DNA of 12,361 nt from Clostridia bacterium (GTDB lineage: Bacteria; Bacillota; Clostridia; Oscillospirales; CAG-272). The DNA is taken from positions 1 through 12,361 of the forward strand of contig JAFQUL010000245.1 of assembly GCA_017408535.1 (NCBI GenBank), given 5' to 3'. The position numbers were made by a program, and so were the translations under genes. Positions 6,615 through 12,361 of this stretch are shown piece after piece. Position 1 is the first letter of the stretch. The number at the start of each line of letters is the position of its first letter. Under the pieces are notes generated by a model. It did not search any database. It was not told where the DNA came from and saw only the letters and a list, made by a program, of their open reading frames with translations.

Positions 6615-6729
6615 CACCGTTGATGTGAAGCGGTACATCGGAATAATCAAACGAACAATAAATGCCGGCCACATTAACAGTTTAATAAGAGGTTCAGTTA
6701 GAGTTGGTAATAAGACTGTTTATCTCTCA

Positions 6730-8034
6730 TCACAGAATATCTACCATTTCATTATTGAGTGCTTTATTCATGCTTCTTACCGCGCAGAACTTTCCGCACA
6801 TAGAGCAGGTGTCCTCGTGCTCAGGCTTCCGCTCATCACGGATACGTTTTGCGGTTTCGGGATCAAGAGCGCACGCCCACTGTTCTTCCCAATCAAGCTT
6901 TCGGCGGGCATCGCTCATACGGTCATCGATATCTCTTGCGTGAGGGATCTTCTTTGCAATATCAGCGGCGTGAGCGGCAATCTTTGACGCAATAATGCCT
7001 TGCTTTACGTCATCCACATTGGGAAGAGCCAAATGCTCGGCAGGCGTAACGTAGCAAAGAAATGCCGCACCGGATGCCGCCGCAATAGCACCGCCGATAG
7101 CCGAGGTGATATGGTCGTATCCGGGAGCAATGTCGGTGACGATAGGTCCGAGCACGTAGAAAGGAGCGCCCATACAGATAGTCTGCTGCAGCTTCATATT
7201 GGCTTCGATCTGATCCATCGGCATATGCCCGGGTCCTTCAACCATAACCTGTACATCCTTCTCCCATGCGCGTTTGGTAAGTTCTCCAAGGCGTACAAGC
7301 TCCTCTATCTGACACACGTCGCTCCCGTCGGCAAGACACCCGGGACGGCAAGCATCACCGAGAGAGATGGTTACATCATACTCACGGCAGATGTCCAGGA
7401 TCTTGTCATAGTATTCGTAGAAAGGGTTCTCCTCCCCCGTCATACACATCCAGGCAAATACAAGTGAGCCGCCACGGGAAACGATGTTCATTTTTCTCTT
7501 GTGCTTCTTAATCTGTTCGATAGTTTTTCGGGTAATACCGCAATGAAGTGTAACAAAATCAACACCATCTTCTGCGTGAAGTCTGACAACATCAATAAAA
7601 TCCTTTGCGGTGAGTGTCGCAAGGTCTCTCTGATAATGGATCACGCTATCGTATACGGGAACCGTACCGATCATAGCAGGACATTCACTTGTAAGCTTTC
7701 TGCGGAATGGCTGAGTATTACCGTGAGAAGAAAGATCCATAATTGCCTCAGCTCCCATATTAACGGCCGCCATGACCTTTTCCATTTCGATATCGTGATC
7801 CTTACAGTCACGTGAAACTCCAAGGTTTACGTTGATCTTAGTTCGGAGCATGGAGCCCACACCGTTAGGGTCGATGCATGTGTGCAGCCTGTTGGCACAG
7901 ATAACAACCTGTCCTTTGGCAACAAGATTTCGAATTTCATCTTCAGTTCTGTATTCCTTGGCTGCAACCGCCTTCATTTCCGGCGTGATAATGCCTTGTC
8001 TTGCAGCATCCATTTGTGTAGTATATTTTCTCAC
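6730..8034 (-). CDS. thiC: Phosphomethylpyrimidine synthase ThiC
   Basis: ThiC is the radical-SAM enzyme that rearranges aminoimidazole ribotide (AIR) into 4-amino-5-hydroxymethyl-2-methylpyrimidine phosphate (HMP-P). At 434 residues this is the short form seen in clostridia and archaea, without the N-terminal extension of the 630-residue E. coli enzyme. Visible signatures are YTTQMDAAR near the N-terminus, SRGGSLVFAWM (186-196), EGPGHMP (266-272) and the C-terminal cluster cysteines at 410, 413 and 417. The cysteine spacing is CX2CX3C, one residue shorter than the CX2CX4C described for long ThiC. The start is GTG, overlapping the thiD stop by four bases (GTGA), with AAGGAAG about 8 bases upstream, so translation is likely coupled to thiD. 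It is the last gene of the thi operon. Confidence 0.97.
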   Translation of the reverse strand: MRKYTTQMDAARQGIITPEMKAVAAKEYRTEDEIRNLVAKGQVVICANRLHTCIDPNGVGSMLRTKINVNLGVSRDCKDHDIEMEKVMAAVNMGAEAIMDLSSHGNTQPFRRKLTSECPAMIGTVPVYDSVIHYQRDLATLTAKDFIDVVRLHAEDGVDFVTLHCGITRKTIEQIKKHKRKMNIVSRGGSLVFAWMCMTGEENPFYEYYDKILDICREYDVTISLGDACRPGCLADGSDVCQIEELVRLGELTKRAWEKDVQVMVEGPGHMPMDQIEANMKLQQTICMGAPFYVLGPIVTDIAPGYDHITSAIGGAIAAASGAAFLCYVTPAEHLALPNVDDVKQGIIASKIAAHAADIAKKIPHARDIDDRMSDARRKLDWEEQWACALDPETAKRIRDERKPEHEDTCSMCGKFCAVRSMNKALNNEMVDIL

Positions 8035-8864
8035 TGTTCTTTCTTCCTTTCAAGCATATTATATTTCGAAAACCGTCCTGTCAGATCAAAGGCGTGGTTC
8101 ATAGGTCCGGAGCCGTTTCCTAAATCCAGCATCGCCGAAAGTGCGCCAGAGATATAATCCTTTGCCCTTTGCACAGACTCGGCAAGGGTAAAACCCTTAG
8201 CAAGATTGGATGCGATAGCGCTCGACAGCGTACATCCCGTGCCGTGGGTATTTGGGTTATTAATTCTCTTCCCTTCAAACCAAACCGATTCTCCGTTTGC
8301 ATACAAAAGATCATTTGCATCGTTTATGCTGTGGCCGCCTTTGAGCAAAACAGCACAGCCGTATGCGTCGCCGATAGATTTTGCTGCAGAAAGCATATCC
8401 TCTTTGCTTTCGATGATCTTTCCCGAAAGGATCTGCGCCTCGGGAATATTCGGTGTAACGAGAGTTGCAATGGGCAGAAGTTTCTCTACTAAAGTCTGTA
8501 CCGCCTCGGTCTTCATCAAAGAAGATCCGCTGGTTGTCACCATAACGGGATCAACTACCACATTTTTTGCCTTATGATATGCGAGTCTGTCTGCAATCAC
8601 GCAGATCAGCTCAGAAGAAGCTACCATACCGATCTTCACGGCATCGGGATAAATATCCTCGAACACCGCATCTAATTGCTCGCCCAGAAAATCCGGTGTT
8701 GACTCCTGAATTGCTCTTACGCCGGTCGTGTTTTGTGCCGTGAGGGCTGTAATCACACTCATAGCATAAACACCGTTCATCGTCATTGTTTTCAAATCTG
8801 CCTGAATACCGGCGCCTCCACTGCAGTCACTTCCTGCAATAGTCAATGCTGTTTTCATTTTCAT
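8031..8864 (-). CDS. thiD: Bifunctional hydroxymethylpyrimidine kinase/phosphomethylpyrimidine kinase ThiD
   Basis: This 277-residue ribokinase-fold kinase phosphorylates HMP to HMP-P and then to HMP-PP, the substrate of ThiE. AGSDCSGGAGIQAD (10-23) is the substrate-binding signature, KIGM (77-80) and VVDPVMV (103-109) are conserved core strands, and HGTGCTLSSA (207-216) holds the anion hole and catalytic region. GNGSGPMNH (249-257) is a usual C-terminal ThiD motif. AGGAG is 7 bases before the ATG. The gap to thiE is 77 bases, much longer than most gaps in the operon, and contains a possible pseudoknot. Its stop overlaps the thiC start, so the two pyrimidine-branch genes are translationally coupled. 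Confidence 0.97.
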   Translation of the reverse strand: MKMKTALTIAGSDCSGGAGIQADLKTMTMNGVYAMSVITALTAQNTTGVRAIQESTPDFLGEQLDAVFEDIYPDAVKIGMVASSELICVIADRLAYHKAKNVVVDPVMVTTSGSSLMKTEAVQTLVEKLLPIATLVTPNIPEAQILSGKIIESKEDMLSAAKSIGDAYGCAVLLKGGHSINDANDLLYANGESVWFEGKRINNPNTHGTGCTLSSAIASNLAKGFTLAESVQRAKDYISGALSAMLDLGNGSGPMNHAFDLTGRFSKYNMLERKKEQ

Positions 8865-8886
8865 AAAAATACTCCTTTCGCTCTCA

Positions 8887-8933
8887 GCACCGTTTTGTAT
8901 AGCGGCATAAGGTGGTGCCCCCGATCTGCCGCT
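8887..8933 (-). ncRNA. Possible H-type pseudoknot or pair of competing hairpins in the thiE-thiD leader
   Basis: Read on the minus strand, AGCGGCA (8933-8927) pairs perfectly with TGCCGCT (8907-8901), closing a 19-base loop. Within that loop GCACC (8918-8914) can pair with GGTGC (8891-8887) downstream, plus one more G-U pair. This gives an H-type pseudoknot that ends 7 bases before the thiD ribosome binding site. It matches no RNA class I can name. There is no T tract, so translational control or mRNA processing is more plausible than termination. Confidence 0.35.
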
Positions 8934-8941
8934 TATTTCAC

Positions 8942-9577
8942 TTAAATCAGAGCAAGCTCATGTGCTCTTGCTTTCAGGCCTTCCGCCGCTATCTTCGGAT
9001 CGTCTGCTTTCATAATTGCTGATACTACGCAAATACCGGCAATCGGGATACCTACAAGAACGTCAATGTTATCCCTGTGGAGTCCACCGATGGCATTTAC
9101 GGGAACAGGAACAGCATTACAAATATTTCGAAGTGTATCGGTAGAAGTCAAAACTGTCTTTACCTTAGTGGTAGTGGGATAGATAGCACCAACACCAAGA
9201 TAGTCCGCGCCCTCCTCGTAGGCTTCCTTTGCCCAAGGAACGGTTTTTGCCGTTGCTCCTACGATCTTACCGTCGCCCATCAGCTTTCTTGCAGTTGCAA
9301 TTGGTATATCATCAGCCCCCACGTGAACACCTTCTGCATCTATAGCGAGAGCAACGTCCACACGGTCATCTATGATCAACGGAACATTGTAGCTTTTTGC
9401 GATGGCGTGTACCTTCTCGGCGAGCCAAATATACTCCCGTGTGCTCTTGTTCTTCTCACGAAGCTGAAGAAGGGTTACACCGCCTTTGAGTGCCTGTTCA
9501 ACACGGTAGAGGAAGTCCTCCTCATTATAGCCTGTGCTGTCGGTTATAAAATATAAACTCGGATCAAACTTTTTCAT
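8942..9577 (-). CDS. thiE: Thiamine phosphate synthase ThiE
   Basis: ThiE condenses HMP-PP with thiazole phosphate carboxylate to give thiamine phosphate. The 211-residue TIM-barrel protein has QLREK (38-42), the metal and pyrophosphate motif DDRVD (70-74), GVHVGADD (83-90), YPTTTK (133-138) and IGGL (163-166). These are the standard ThiE blocks, and the HVGADD segment favours ThiE over the TenI paralogue. I chose ATG 9577 (MKKFDPSLYF) because AGGGG lies 6 bases upstream and the length is usual. The longer reading from 9616 would add 13 unlike residues and overlap thiH. It starts 19 bases after the thiH stop and is followed by the long gap to thiD. Confidence 0.96.
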   Translation of the reverse strand: MKKFDPSLYFITDSTGYNEEDFLYRVEQALKGGVTLLQLREKNKSTREYIWLAEKVHAIAKSYNVPLIIDDRVDVALAIDAEGVHVGADDIPIATARKLMGDGKIVGATAKTVPWAKEAYEEGADYLGVGAIYPTTTKVKTVLTSTDTLRNICNAVPVPVNAIGGLHRDNIDVLVGIPIAGICVVSAIMKADDPKIAAEGLKARAHELALI

Positions 9578-9596
9578 TTTCTTCCCCTCACACATC

Positions 9597-10850
9597 TCAC
9601 ACATATAGATAATCATTCAGCACCGGCTGAAGTCCTTCTCCCTCGATATCCTTATACATTTTATCAAGACTTCTGTTATCATCGATCTCAAACTGCTCGT
9701 CACCCTGTATACTGTCAGATTCTTTTCCGGTGTATTTACTTTCGTGATCTCCGATACCTGTGGAAACACCTGCCGATACCTTTGTAGCGGCGATCTTCAC
9801 GATACCGTTGCGAAACTCGGCACTTTCACGTGAGGATACGGTAATACCGACAAACGGCAAGAAAATTCGGTACGCACAAAGGATCTGACAAAGCTGTTTT
9901 TCGTGAACATCCAATGGGTTAATTTTATCGTTATTGATGATCGGTCTGAGCCTTGGACAAGACAGTGACATCTCTGCATGAGGGTATTTTCTCTGCAAAT
10001 AATATACGTGTAATGCGCTTGCCAGGGCATCCTTGCGGAAGTCAGAGAGTCCGAGCAAAGCCGAAAATGCAACGCCGCGCATACCGCCGCGAAGCGCCCG
10101 CTCCTGTGCATCAAAGCGGTAAGGCCAAACACGCTTGTGTCCGAGCAGGTGAAGCTGCTCGTATTTATCGGTATCATAGGTTTCCTGGAACACAGTAACG
10201 TAATCTGCACCGCATTCGTGAAGGTACTTATATTCGTCTGTATTAACCGGATATATCTCAAGACCTACCATGCGGAAATATTTTCTTGCAAGCTTACAGG
10301 CTTCACCGATGTATTCTACGTTGCTCTGCAGACGGCTCTCTCCCGTCAGAATAAGTATCTCCTCCATACCGCTGTCGGCAATGACCTTCATTTCCTTTTC
10401 TATCTGCTCCATACTAAGCTTCATCCGCTTTATATGGTTATAGCAGTTAAAACCGCAGTACACACAGTAATTCTCACAGTAATTCGCTATGTAAAGCGGT
10501 GTGAACAGATAAACGGTGTTCCCGAAGTGCTTACTTGTTTCAAGTCTTGCCCGCTCTGCCATCTGCTCCAAAAACGGCTCAGCCGCAGGTGACAGAAGAG
10601 CTTTGAGGTCCTCAATAGAGCAAACGGTATGCTCAAGCGCCGCACGAACATCTCTTGCCGTATATTTGCTGTAATCATAGGAGTTCATTTGTGCCATGAC
10701 CTGCGAGCATACGTCTGATTCAATGGTCTCCATGCCGGAGAGATACTCCATATGATTTTTACGGCTTGCAGGATCATTTTCAATACGGTGCTTTTTGGCA
10801 AGTGCTTCCGGCGACAGATGCTCTGAATCTACAAAGAATTGGTTTTCCAT
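9597..10850 (-). CDS. thiH: 2-iminoacetate synthase ThiH (radical SAM tyrosine lyase)
   Basis: ThiH cleaves tyrosine to dehydroglycine (2-iminoacetate) and p-cresol, supplying the glycine unit for ThiG in anaerobes. The radical SAM cluster motif CX3CX2C is at Cys125, Cys129 and Cys132, preceded by NTVYLFTPLY and followed by GFNCYNHIKR, as in ThiH. LILTGESR and GLEIYPV are further core motifs. At 417 residues it is about 40 longer than E. coli ThiH, the extra being at the N-terminus. A perfect AGGAGG 7 bases before the first ATG supports that long start over Met34 or Met40. It lacks the C-terminal cluster extension of the related hydrogenase maturase HydG, and the thiG/thiE neighbours confirm the call. 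Confidence 0.95.
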   Translation of the reverse strand: MENQFFVDSEHLSPEALAKKHRIENDPASRKNHMEYLSGMETIESDVCSQVMAQMNSYDYSKYTARDVRAALEHTVCSIEDLKALLSPAAEPFLEQMAERARLETSKHFGNTVYLFTPLYIANYCENYCVYCGFNCYNHIKRMKLSMEQIEKEMKVIADSGMEEILILTGESRLQSNVEYIGEACKLARKYFRMVGLEIYPVNTDEYKYLHECGADYVTVFQETYDTDKYEQLHLLGHKRVWPYRFDAQERALRGGMRGVAFSALLGLSDFRKDALASALHVYYLQRKYPHAEMSLSCPRLRPIINNDKINPLDVHEKQLCQILCAYRIFLPFVGITVSSRESAEFRNGIVKIAATKVSAGVSTGIGDHESKYTGKESDSIQGDEQFEIDDNRSLDKMYKDIEGEGLQPVLNDYLYV

Positions 10851-10871
10851 AAAATTTCCTCCTAATTATCG

Positions 10872-10888
10872 GAGTTCCGAAGGAACTC
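10872..10888 (-). other. Intercistronic hairpin ahead of thiH
   Basis: GAGTTCC and GGAACTC form a perfect 7-bp stem with a 3-base loop in the 84-base thiG-thiH gap, ending 10 bases before the AGGAGG of thiH. It is not followed by a T tract, so it is probably an mRNA stability, processing or translation-control element rather than a terminator. Confidence 0.45.
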
Positions 10889-10934
10889 TCGGGCGGGATA
10901 AGCTAATTTACAAAACATATATGATTTCCGTCCT

Positions 10935-11705
10935 TTAATCTCTGAGGAAGCCTGTCAAGGGGTCGGAGGCAGATGCGCCACGTGTCAGCACTCTGCCAAG
11001 CCCTGCGAGATAAGCCTTGCGTCCTGCTTCAATAGCGTTCTTGAAAGCGGAAGCCATCATAGGAAGATCGCCTGCAGTGGCAAGAGCGGTATTTGCCATA
11101 ATAGCAGCGGCTCCCATTTCCATTGCTTCACAAGCCTGGGAAGGTCTGCCGATACCTGCATCCACGATGATGGGCAGGTCTATCTCGTCAATAAGTATCT
11201 GTATGAATTCCTTGGTGGCAAGACCTTTGTTGGATCCGATAGGAGATGCAAGCGGCATAACACTTGCCGCACCGGCATTCACAAGATCACGGGCAACGTT
11301 CAGATCGGGATACATATACGGCATGACCACAAAACCTTCTTTTGCGAGGATCTCGGTGGCCTTAATTGTTTCCGCGTTGTCGGGAAGCAGATATTTTGAA
11401 TCACGCATAATTTCAATTTTTACGAAATTGCCGCAGCCAAGCTCACGGGCAAGACGTGCAATGCGAACTGCTTCTTCGGCATTTCTTGCACCGCTGGTGT
11501 TGGGAAGCAGGGTGATACCTTCAGGAATATAATCGAGAATACTTTCCTGTTCTTTTGTGTTGGCACGGCGAACCGCAAGGGTGATGATCTCTGCCCCGGC
11601 ATCCTTTACAGCGGCCTCGATCAGCTTCATAGAATATTTGCCGGAACCAAGAATAAAACGGGAGTTAAACTCGTGTCCGCCAATAATAAGTTTGTCATTA
11701 TTCAT
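10935..11705 (-). CDS. thiG: Thiazole synthase ThiG
   Basis: ThiG forms thiazole phosphate carboxylate from 1-deoxy-D-xylulose 5-phosphate, the ThiH product dehydroglycine and sulfur from ThiS thiocarboxylate. The 256-residue TIM barrel begins with LIIGGHEFNSRFILGSGKYS, the normal ThiG opening. The Schiff-base lysine is Lys96 in NFVKIEIM, the same position as in the Bacillus enzyme. LLPNTSGARNAEEAV (66-80), VMPLASPIGSNKGL and VDAGIGRPSQA are the other conserved blocks. AGAGG lies 8 bases before the ATG, and the gene starts 19 bases after the thiF stop. The family usually works in a complex with ThiS and ThiH. Confidence 0.97.
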   Translation of the reverse strand: MNNDKLIIGGHEFNSRFILGSGKYSMKLIEAAVKDAGAEIITLAVRRANTKEQESILDYIPEGITLLPNTSGARNAEEAVRIARLARELGCGNFVKIEIMRDSKYLLPDNAETIKATEILAKEGFVVMPYMYPDLNVARDLVNAGAASVMPLASPIGSNKGLATKEFIQILIDEIDLPIIVDAGIGRPSQACEAMEMGAAAIMANTALATAGDLPMMASAFKNAIEAGRKAYLAGLGRVLTRGASASDPLTGFLRD

Positions 11706-11724
11706 TTCTTCTTCCTCTTTGTTC

Positions 11725-12361
11725 TTAAAGTTGTTTTGCTAAAATTCTAAGCACCGTGTGTGCCTGGTGTGCGGCACACACCATAACACGGGACGATACA
11801 AGTCCTATTCCGTCCGAGACATCGCTTTCTTCATCTCCGCACAGATAGAACCGACTTGTTATTTTTCGTGTCTTAATGCGATTGGCATCATAAAGTCCTG
11901 CCATTCCCGAAGCCGCAACGAGATATTTACCTTTCATTTCAGCAAGGACGATCTCTGTAAGCATTGCCTTTGCTACTGCACTGTCAAAAGCTTCGCAGAT
12001 AATATCCGCATCTATGAGAAGAGTTTTTGCATTTTCTTCAGTAATTCGCTCTGTATGTATTTCAAGTGAAATGTACGGGGTTATTTCCCGGAGATTCTCT
12101 GTCAGAGCCTCTGTCTTATACATACCGATCTGATCTGCCTTGTACTGCTGACGGTGAAGATTGGTAATATCCACACGGTCAAAGTCAATGAGAATTAGTT
12201 TTCCAACACCGGCACGGACAAGTGAAATAGCGATATTAGAACCAAGACCTCCAAGACCGCAGATAGCAACCGTAGCTGCTGAAAACTTCTTTTGTACATC
12301 TTCACCGTGTCGCTCGCACAAAGCCTTGTTCCATTCATCTTTCGTTGGAATCAGATTAACC
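11725..12361 (-). CDS. thiF: ThiS adenylyltransferase ThiF (5' end cut by the window edge)
   Basis: The frame is open to the right edge and reads VNLIPTKDEWNKALCERHG there, so only a few N-terminal residues are probably missing. The protein adenylates the C-terminal glycine of the sulfur carrier ThiS. The nucleotide-binding GLGGLGSN and the DFDRVDITNLHRQQY segment, with the Arg and Gln that contact ATP, are intact. About 212 residues are visible, matching the small clostridial ThiF family rather than the 250-residue E. coli ThiF or MoeB. I see no paired CXXC zinc sites. A TTG at 12321 is in frame but is not the start, because homology-like sequence continues upstream. ThiS is expected just beyond the edge. 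Confidence 0.93.
   Translation of the reverse strand, partial: VNLIPTKDEWNKALCERHGEDVQKKFSAATVAICGLGGLGSNIAISLVRAGVGKLILIDFDRVDITNLHRQQYKADQIGMYKTEALTENLREITPYISLEIHTERITEENAKTLLIDADIICEAFDSAVAKAMLTEIVLAEMKGKYLVAASGMAGLYDANRIKTRKITSRFYLCGDEESDVSDGIGLVSSRVMVCAAHQAHTVLRILAKQL

Noticed and set aside
6615..6729. Terminator for the thi operon downstream of thiC
   Set aside because: Only weak inverted repeats are present (for example GATGT/ACATC near 6622-6639 and AACAGT/ACTGTT further up), and none is followed by a T tract.
7000..7467. 155-codon plus-strand open frame, and similar plus-strand frames across the thi operon
   Set aside because: These are antisense to thiC, thiD, thiE, thiH, thiG and thiF, whose identities are certain. 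They show no start signals or protein motifs.
8870..8895. GGTGCTGAGAGC resembling the CTGAGA box of a TPP riboswitch ahead of thiD
   Set aside because: The remaining TPP aptamer blocks (the ACCC... GAACCTGATCTGG... and GCGTAGGGA segments) are absent, and the thiD start codon follows too closely to leave room for them.
9578..9616. Longer ThiE N-terminus starting at 9616
   Set aside because: It overlaps the thiH coding end, adds residues unlike ThiE, and the internal ATG at 9577 has a well-placed AGGGG.
9597..10850. HydG (hydrogenase maturase) as an alternative to ThiH
   Set aside because: HydG has a C-terminal extension with a second cluster motif, which is missing here. The gene lies between thiG and thiE.
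10872..10888. UUCG tetraloop hairpin ahead of thiH
   Set aside because: The loop reads TTC, closed by C-G pairs in a 7-bp stem. The cUUCGg register would force a C-A mismatch in the next pair.
11725..12321. ThiF starting at TTG 12321
   Set aside because: The frame stays open upstream to the window edge and reads IPTKDEWNKAL, which fits the normal N-terminus of small clostridial ThiF.
1..12361. Mobile elements, CRISPR arrays, tRNA or rRNA genes, phage or defence genes
   Set aside because: No transposase or integrase motifs, regularly spaced direct repeats, tRNA-like cloverleaf or rRNA sequence could be recognised by reading both strands.

Overview
The window looks like a chromosomal segment of a low-to-mid GC, anaerobic Firmicute of the class Clostridia, probably a gut lineage near Oscillospiraceae or Lachnospiraceae. 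The evidence is the purine-rich AGGAGG-type ribosome binding sites ahead of most genes, sigma-A-like promoters, the short clostridial-type ThiC, the small ThiF of the kind found in clostridia, and a LicD protein in a surface-glycan locus. The lineage is an inference from protein style, not from a search. Of 13 genes, 12 are on the minus strand and one is on the plus strand. No RNA genes, mobile elements, CRISPR arrays or phage genes were seen. No gene-free stretch exceeds 300 bases; the longest is 3383-3624.

Region 1 (1-4305) is a surface polysaccharide locus. A minus-strand operon starts from a good promoter at 3456-3484. It encodes a GT2 glycosyltransferase, a LicD-family protein, a single-pass exported protein of unknown function, a second GT-A glycosyltransferase, and the N-terminus of a further gene that leaves the window at base 1. 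From the same 242-base intergenic region, a divergent extended -10 promoter (3551-3580) drives the only plus-strand gene, a polyprenyl-phosphate sugar-1-phosphate transferase. That enzyme would start the lipid-linked glycan which the other genes extend and decorate.

Region 2 (4308-6614) holds housekeeping-type genes. A 19-bp perfect hairpin flanked by A and T tracts works as a terminator in both directions between the sugar transferase and a convergent Nif3-family gene. Nif3 lies 20 bases downstream of a TRIC/UPF0126 membrane channel gene. That pair has its own extended -10 promoter with a perfect 12-bp palindrome just downstream of the expected start site. A HAD phosphatase with its own strong promoter follows.

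Region 3 (6730-12361) is a thiamine biosynthesis operon read on the minus strand in the order thiF-thiG-thiH-thiE-thiD-thiC, with thiF cut by the right edge. ThiF (with ThiS, not in the window), ThiG and ThiH make the thiazole phosphate. ThiC and ThiD make HMP-PP, and ThiE joins the two into thiamine phosphate. ThiS, ThiL and any TPP riboswitch are not in the window; the first and last would be expected just beyond the right edge. Two intercistronic gaps, thiG-thiH and thiE-thiD, are longer than the others. They hold RNA folds, including a possible H-type pseudoknot ahead of thiD, and tiny ORFs that end at the next gene's ribosome binding site or start codon.

Nothing here is a clear new defence or mobile system. 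The least explained items are the intercistronic RNA elements in the thi operon, the palindrome at the TRIC promoter and the exported protein in the LicD operon.
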